This document shows positions 60,601 to 64,000 of a stretch of 64,000 bases of DNA, piece by piece. Numbering within the stretch: the stretch's first letter is position 1; every line of letters starts with the position of its first letter. The stretch is taken from NCBI GenBank assembly GCA_965662045.1, contig CBFIGE010000001.1, positions 229,788-293,787 on the forward strand, given 5' to 3'. The notes below the pieces were generated by a model that was given only the letters and a program-made list of their open reading frames with translations, made no database searches and was not told the origin of the DNA. Position numbers and translations under genes: made by a program. Origin of the DNA: UBA3478 sp965662045. Lineage in GTDB: Bacteria > Bacteroidota > Bacteroidia > Flavobacteriales > Flavobacteriaceae.

Positions 60601-60643
60601 GGTATACATCGGTGACGAAATAACCATTAAATCCATAGACTAA
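57608..60643 (+). CDS. UvrD/RecB-like helicase-nuclease (AddA/RecB type)
   Basis: The start codon appears to be TTG at 57608, because the Walker A motif lies at residues 11-18 (ASAGSGKT) and the next Met is at about residue 58. The 1011 residues show LALTFTNKAVGEMKDRIL (motif Ia/TxGx region), YFELSTIDKFTHKIL, FFLDEFQDTSVTQWQNLI (Walker B), GDAKQAIYRWRDG, QDNYRSSKTIVEF, KINTIHSAKGLEFPLVFLPF and NLMYVAFTRPVYGLYVY. A PD-(D/E)xK nuclease is seen at the C-terminus (IPDRLIFSDSHVAIIDYKTG). It should process double-strand breaks for recombination; an AddB partner is not in the window. Confidence 0.93.
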   Translation: MISSSFKIYNASAGSGKTFQLAQNYVGLIIARYKSQAYKEILALTFTNKAVGEMKDRILSVLSDFAQGKEHPMLSFITTDLNLSSTEVRQRAQYVLKDILHNYGYFELSTIDKFTHKILRTFAIDLKLNSSFEVVIDPKEIIREAINRTINQIGIDKNLTEVLTAYTFDKVQEGKNWNIAFKLQEESKVLLEDSFRNEFKNFNQLDIEHIINYRNEFFKSVRNCEEKVQVYRIECEQFLQKHNIRAADCRNQTYTTWLTLVKKQQWENEKLKGDKIVDRFEKKTVFSKNLALTEFELEEIEDLSLELNKEIVEIHKIKSIIESISAFTILQKIYENYKSICDEEELLPISEFNAVIAKEIKNQPTPYLYERLGEKFKHFFLDEFQDTSVTQWQNLIPLFANGLEGIQEDKQTGSLFIVGDAKQAIYRWRDGHAEQLIELSQDKNNPFSVKPKTITLQDNYRSSKTIVEFNNAFFKNASAFFEYDDYRRLYADKSSQNPKVKSEGKVQIHFLNKADKTAKQEPHLIQLKKDLLSVIQKGYQYKDCAVLVQRNAEAQKVAQYLNEENIPVISAEALLIKNHPAIIFLIAILKFVLNTKDQEAAFEIFDFIYVNDTNRFEKTKEALTRPIEQLKSLGFDTELLKNESCSNVLHLSLAHFKLPSNPDAYIASLVEEVQNAARKQQISVASFLSYWSLKSDKISAKVPSSLNAVKINTIHSAKGLEFPLVFLPFFASPPKKTNQKMAWFNIDTKVLPINRIPLKIQKNTTYFSSKGKDVYDTEVQKTILDKINLMYVAFTRPVYGLYVYTNKVSKDSKSKMSYEKLLADYCSLFEENLFDIGVLPKISKQAKEERLSSLTYQTSQFIHWQKRNYKKMSFTSASIEEGEIIHSKLALIEKKTDLKHLELELSQEEQWVYKKCQAIVNHPELSAFYNEDVVAFNERPIIQIDGSVCIPDRLIFSDSHVAIIDYKTGMVNISHEKQIEKYALILSRMGYDVTHKMLVYIGDEITIKSID

Positions 60644-61836
60644 TGCATAAAAAATTTGACCTACACCTAAGTAAAGAATTAGAACAAACTAAAGGAGCTG
60701 GGCTTTTCAAAAAAGAACGGGTTATCACTTCAAAACAAGGCCCAGAAATTGAACTAGCAGATGGACAGCGAGTTCTTAATTTTTGCGCAAACAATTACCT
60801 AGGATTATCTTCTCATCCCGAAGTGGTGCAGGCAGCCAAAGAAACTTTAGACACCCATGGGTTCGGAATGTCTTCTGTGCGCTTTATATGCGGAACACAA
60901 GATATTCACAAACAACTTGAAGCCGAAATAGCCTCTTTTTATCAAAAAGAAGACTGCATATTATACGCTGCTGCTTTTGATGCTAACGGAGGCTTATTTG
61001 AACCCTTGCTAGGTCCTGAAGACGCAATTGTTTCAGATGCCTTAAATCACGCTTCTATCATTGACGGAGTAAGACTTTGTAAAGCAAAGCGATATCGTTA
61101 TAAAAACAATGATATTGAAGACTTGAGAAACGCCTTAAAACAGGCAAAAGAAGACAATGCCCGACACATCATGATTGTTACAGACGGAGTGTTTTCGATG
61201 GACGGTTTATTAGCTCCACTTGATAAAATTTGTGATTTAGCAGAAGAATTTGAAGCTCTAGTAGCAGTTGATGAATGCCATTCTTCAGGCTTTATAGGTA
61301 ATTTAGGTATCGGAACTTTGGAAGAAAAAAATGTGCTCTCCAAAATAGACATCATTACCGGAACATTAGGAAAAGCTCTGGGAGGCGCTATGGGTGGATA
61401 TACCGTAGCAAGTAATACTATCATTGAAATGCTTCGGCAACGCTCTCGTCCTTATTTATTCTCAAACTCACTTGCTCCCGTTATTGTTGGTGCTTCTTTA
61501 AAAGTTTTTGAGTTGTTAAAGGAGGACCAAAGTTTAAAAAAACAACTCAAGGCAAATACAACACAATTCAAATCAAAAATGATAAACGCTGGATTTGACA
61601 TCGTTGATGGCGAATCTGCTATTGTTCCTGTAATGCTTTACGATGCTAAACTGGCTCAAGAAATGGCCGCTGAATTACTCAAAGAAAATATTTATGTAAT
61701 CGGTTTTTTCTATCCTGTAGTTCCTAAAGATAAAGCGAGAATACGGGTGCAATTATCAGCAGCGCATACAACCCAGCAAATTGATCAAGCCATTGAAGCC
61801 TTCATTAAAATCGGCAAAAAACTCAATGTGATTTAA
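60643..61836 (+). CDS. kbl: Glycine C-acetyltransferase (2-amino-3-ketobutyrate CoA ligase)
   Basis: This PLP enzyme of the alpha-oxoamine synthase family splits 2-amino-3-oxobutyrate, the product of threonine oxidation, with CoA. The 397 residues contain FCANNYLGLSSHPEVVQAAKETLDTHGFGMSSVRFICGTQDIH, DALNHASIIDGVRL, DGVFSMDGLLAPLDKI, VDECHSSGFIG and TGTLGKALGGAMGGYT with the PLP Lys. The gene overlaps the helicase stop by one base, though the two seem unrelated in function. Confidence 0.95.
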   Translation: MHKKFDLHLSKELEQTKGAGLFKKERVITSKQGPEIELADGQRVLNFCANNYLGLSSHPEVVQAAKETLDTHGFGMSSVRFICGTQDIHKQLEAEIASFYQKEDCILYAAAFDANGGLFEPLLGPEDAIVSDALNHASIIDGVRLCKAKRYRYKNNDIEDLRNALKQAKEDNARHIMIVTDGVFSMDGLLAPLDKICDLAEEFEALVAVDECHSSGFIGNLGIGTLEEKNVLSKIDIITGTLGKALGGAMGGYTVASNTIIEMLRQRSRPYLFSNSLAPVIVGASLKVFELLKEDQSLKKQLKANTTQFKSKMINAGFDIVDGESAIVPVMLYDAKLAQEMAAELLKENIYVIGFFYPVVPKDKARIRVQLSAAHTTQQIDQAIEAFIKIGKKLNVI

Positions 61837-61918
61837 TTCAATTTTGACCTTTAATTTTTTTTTGTCCCTCCGACAATGTATTTTTACGTGTTACTTTAAC
61901 TTAAACTTAGACATTACA

Positions 61919-62515
61919 ATGAAAAATTTTAATTCATTATTAACAACAGCTGCATTTGTATTTGCTGTAACTTTTGCAAGTGCACAAGATTCAGATTGGA
62001 GGGTTAGCTTTGGTTTGAACGCAATTGATACTTACTCAACCGGTGCAGAAAGCTCATTAGACGATTTCGGTTTCGAAGCTGGTGCCTTATTCGAAGATTT
62101 CTTAGTAGTCAACAACTGGAGTATAGAGCCTTCTATTACTTACGGTGCTGTATCTAAGAGTATTGGAGACAACTTCAGAGTTGGAGTAAGAGCTTCTTAT
62201 AACAGCATCACTAAATTAGGTGGTGGAGAAACAGGAGGTAGAATACCGACAGAAAGTTTAAAATTTTACAATGCTGACGCTACTGTAAGTTACACTGTAT
62301 TAACAGGTAAAAAAGTTGAGCCATATATCGAGTCTGGTGTAGGTTATACACAAATTGATGGCGAAGGAAATGCTCATTTAAACTTTGGAGCAGGTGCAAC
62401 ATATTGGGTAGGAGAGATTATGGGTCTTACTTATTCAAATACAATGAAGCTCTCTCAGGAATCTAACGTTCCAAAACACTGGCAACACCTACTAGGCCTT
62501 ACATTCAAACTGTAA
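61919..62515 (+). CDS. Outer-membrane beta-barrel protein (copy 1 of 3)
   Basis: The start at 61919 gives a signal peptide (MKNFNSLLTTAAFVFAVTFASAQ); upstream in-frame codons are unlikely. The 198 residues read as about eight amphipathic strands (SDWRVSFGLNAIDTYSTG, NWSIEPSITYGAVSKSIGDNF, NADATVSYTVL, EPYIESGVGYTQIDGEG, AHLNFGAGATYWVGEIMG, QHLLGLTFKL). It ends in Phe-Lys-Leu, a usual outer-membrane end. Two further copies of the same design lie downstream. Function is unknown. Confidence 0.88.
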   Translation: MKNFNSLLTTAAFVFAVTFASAQDSDWRVSFGLNAIDTYSTGAESSLDDFGFEAGALFEDFLVVNNWSIEPSITYGAVSKSIGDNFRVGVRASYNSITKLGGGETGGRIPTESLKFYNADATVSYTVLTGKKVEPYIESGVGYTQIDGEGNAHLNFGAGATYWVGEIMGLTYSNTMKLSQESNVPKHWQHLLGLTFKL

Positions 62516-62535
62516 TTCTCTAGACTGACATATTC

Positions 62536-62593
62536 AAAACCGGCTTTATTCAAGCAAACCTCTAAAAAGGTTTACTAAATAAAGCCGGTTTTT
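62536..62593 (+). terminator. Large cruciform terminator after barrel copy 1
   Basis: AAAACCGGCTTTATT pairs with AATAAAGCCGGTTTTT over 15 bases; inside, AAACCT pairs with AGGTTT. A T run closes the outer arm. Only the left arm's core (CCGGCTTTAT) recurs after copy 2 at about 63271, as if the terminator had been duplicated and half lost. Confidence 0.8.
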
Positions 62594-62641
62594 GCGTTTT
62601 AAGTAAGAAAATTCCTAAATTTATATATTAAAACGTCCCCA

Positions 62642-63247
62642 ATGAAACACACCTCACTTTTATTTATTTTATCAGTATGGCTAATACCTGCAGAAGTTTC
62701 AGCTCAGGAGTATAACAACTGGTCTTTTTCGGTAGGTCTAAACGCGATAGATTTCAATGTATCTAATCCTTACATAAATCCATACAACTCTTCGAATAAC
62801 CCTATTCCCTTTGAAGGAGAATCTTTAGTCAATGATCTTTTTCAAGCTGGCGATATGAATTGGAATTGGTCGGCGTATTTCTTTGAAGTAAAAAGATATA
62901 CTCGAAACAATTTTTCATTAAGTGGTAGAATTGCCTTTAATAAAATTTCTGAAATTGCTCCTGCATATGTTATATCTGAAAACTTGGACTACAATTTATA
63001 CAATGCAGATATAGGAGTGCAATACCGTCTATTTCAAAAGGGAGTGTTCGAACCTTTTGTGGGATTAGGAGCAGGAATAACAAAGATAAGTGGAAACAAC
63101 CAATCTCATTTGAACCTTGAAGGAGGAATAAATATATGGTTTAAAAATAATTTAGGCTTAGTTATTAACTCAGTCTATAAAAGCAGCTCTAGCAGTACTT
63201 TTTATAATTATTTTCAACATGATATAGGTCTTACATTTAAACTCTAA
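62642..63247 (+). CDS. Outer-membrane beta-barrel protein (copy 2 of 3)
   Basis: The 201 residues start with a signal peptide (MKHTSLLFILSVWLIPAEVSAQ) and then repeat the design of copy 1: NWSFSVGLNAIDFNVSNPY, NDLFQAGDMNWNWSAYFFEVKRY, NADIGVQYRLFQ, FEPFVGLGAGITKISGNNQSHLNLEGGINIWF and QHDIGLTFKL. It is much closer to copy 3 than to copy 1. Upstream TTTG, 21 bases, then TAAATTTA resembles a promoter. The leader AACGTCCCCAATG matches that of copy 3. Confidence 0.88.
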   Translation: MKHTSLLFILSVWLIPAEVSAQEYNNWSFSVGLNAIDFNVSNPYINPYNSSNNPIPFEGESLVNDLFQAGDMNWNWSAYFFEVKRYTRNNFSLSGRIAFNKISEIAPAYVISENLDYNLYNADIGVQYRLFQKGVFEPFVGLGAGITKISGNNQSHLNLEGGINIWFKNNLGLVINSVYKSSSSSTFYNYFQHDIGLTFKL

Positions 63248-63374
63248 AAAGTCTGAGCCTATACTTCCGACCGGCTTTATGTCAATTTTTTTTTACTATA
63301 GTTTTGCAATATAATGTGGCTTAGTGCGTTATCGCTGTAGGAAAAACTTTTTAAAAACCACAAAACGCCCCAAA

Positions 63375-64000
63375 ATGAAACATTACATCACTCTTTTAGT
63401 TATACTATTTTTATGGTTAGCTCCTATTGAGGGATCTGCCCAAGAAAATGGTTATTGGACATTTTCAGCCGGTTTGAATGCCGTTGATTTCAACGTGTCT
63501 GATCCTTACACATCGTTAAATACGACTATTGAATTCGGAGGTGAGCCCTTTTTAAAAGACTTATTCCAAGCCGGCGATATGAATTGGAATAGCAGTGCTT
63601 TTTTCTTTGAAGGCAAAAAATATACACAAAGTAATTTTTCATTAAGCGGAAGGATTGCATTTAATAAAATTACTGAGATAGTACCCCCAAGTATTTTTAA
63701 TGAAAGCATAAATCAAAATTTATACACTGCTGATTTAGGAGTTCAATACCATTTGTTTCAGAAAGGACTATTTGAGCCCTACATTGGAATCGGAGCTGGA
63801 ATCACTAGGATGACCGGCAATAATCAATCTCATTTAAATTTTAGTGGAGGTCTAAACCTTTGGTTCACCGATAATATTGGTTTAACAGTTAACTCCCTAT
63901 ACAAGAGTAATCCTAATATATCATTCAATAATTATTTTCAGCACAATCTTGGGTTAGTCGTAAAAACAAAGAAAAAAGATCAAGACAACGACGGTGTGCC
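63375..64000 (+). CDS. Outer-membrane barrel with start of OmpA-type extension (copy 3 of 3, cut by window edge)
   Basis: The reading frame is open from the ATG at 63375 to the window end (208 complete codons). It has a signal peptide (MKHYITLLVILFLWLAPIEGSAQ) and a barrel much like copy 2: GLNAVDFNVSDPYTS, FQAGDMNWNSSAFFFEGKKYTQSNFSLSGRIAFNKIT, GNNQSHLNFSGGLNLWF. Where copy 2 stops, this protein goes on with KTKKKDQDNDGVP, the start of a calcium-binding thrombospondin-3-like linker. Such linkers lead to an OmpA peptidoglycan-binding domain, expected just outside the window. Confidence 0.85.
   Translation, partial: MKHYITLLVILFLWLAPIEGSAQENGYWTFSAGLNAVDFNVSDPYTSLNTTIEFGGEPFLKDLFQAGDMNWNSSAFFFEGKKYTQSNFSLSGRIAFNKITEIVPPSIFNESINQNLYTADLGVQYHLFQKGLFEPYIGIGAGITRMTGNNQSHLNFSGGLNLWFTDNIGLTVNSLYKSNPNISFNNYFQHNLGLVVKTKKKDQDNDGV

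Noticed and set aside
1..64000. Search by eye for CRISPR arrays, tRNA or rRNA genes, insertion sequences and phage genes.
   Set aside because: No regularly spaced repeats, cloverleaf-like sequences, transposase or integrase motifs or phage proteins were noticed. A tRNA scan would be needed to exclude a tRNA fully.

Overview
This AT-rich window has the gene content and control signals of a member of Bacteroidota, most likely a marine Flavobacteriaceae. The evidence is: two TonB-dependent receptors, a DUF5689 lipoprotein, the IPExxxVDY protein next to rnc and pyk, a complete Bat (aerotolerance) operon, a DksA-like protein without its zinc finger, beta-barrel proteins ending in Phe-Lys-Leu, little sign of Shine-Dalgarno sites, and promoter-like sequences of the TTTG / TAnnTTTG type. 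I cannot name the genus. I saw no rRNA, tRNA, CRISPR array, insertion sequence or prophage.

Layout. 1-4973: surface uptake locus (DUF5689 lipoprotein, TonB receptor, divergent secreted nuclease) and a small membrane protein. 4979-10751: pgi, an M23 peptidase lipoprotein, a DUF3108 protein and uvrC, all on the minus strand. 10813-20981: a folate enzyme, then the tight minus-strand cluster ileS / DksA-like / unknown / lspA, and a TonB receptor, recO and gdhA. 21066-29544: metabolic genes (trans-sulfuration enzyme, ArsC-like protein, EamA exporter, nitronate monooxygenase, cytochrome c, gpsA, CvpA, CAP lipoprotein, aldehyde dehydrogenase). 29691-31219: a two-gene cassette of unknown function between two terminators, the least explained part of the window. 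31419-34807: phosphoesterase, sugar kinase, SDR and aldo/keto reductase. 34952-43902: Bat operon (MoxR, DUF58, a membrane-anchored BatD-like protein, BatA, BatB, BatC, BatD, BatE). 43904-46735: small membrane protein, beta-carbonic anhydrase and SulP transporter, a likely bicarbonate module. 46781-52548: pheS, CYTH protein, pyk, IPExxxVDY protein, rnc, fabF, acpP. 52646-61836: purN, rnhA, PfkB kinase, a PurF-type amidotransferase, sodA, a RecB-like helicase-nuclease and kbl. 61919-64000: three tandem related outer-membrane barrels, the last running off the window with an OmpA-like calcium-binding linker.

The observations most worth checking are: (1) the unknown cassette at 29691-31219, whose second gene appears to be broken or frameshifted at a run of nine A and whose out-of-frame tail matches the C-terminus of the first gene; (2) two tandem hairpin-ended RNA-like repeats at 56640-56907 that share a 15-base core; (3) two unlinked minus-strand hairpin-ended repeats sharing GGTTGGTT, at 8775 and 25088; (4) an isoleucyl-tRNA synthetase with the swapped GxHH signature linked to mupirocin hyper-resistance; (5) a perfect 13-bp inverted repeat inside the start of pheS.
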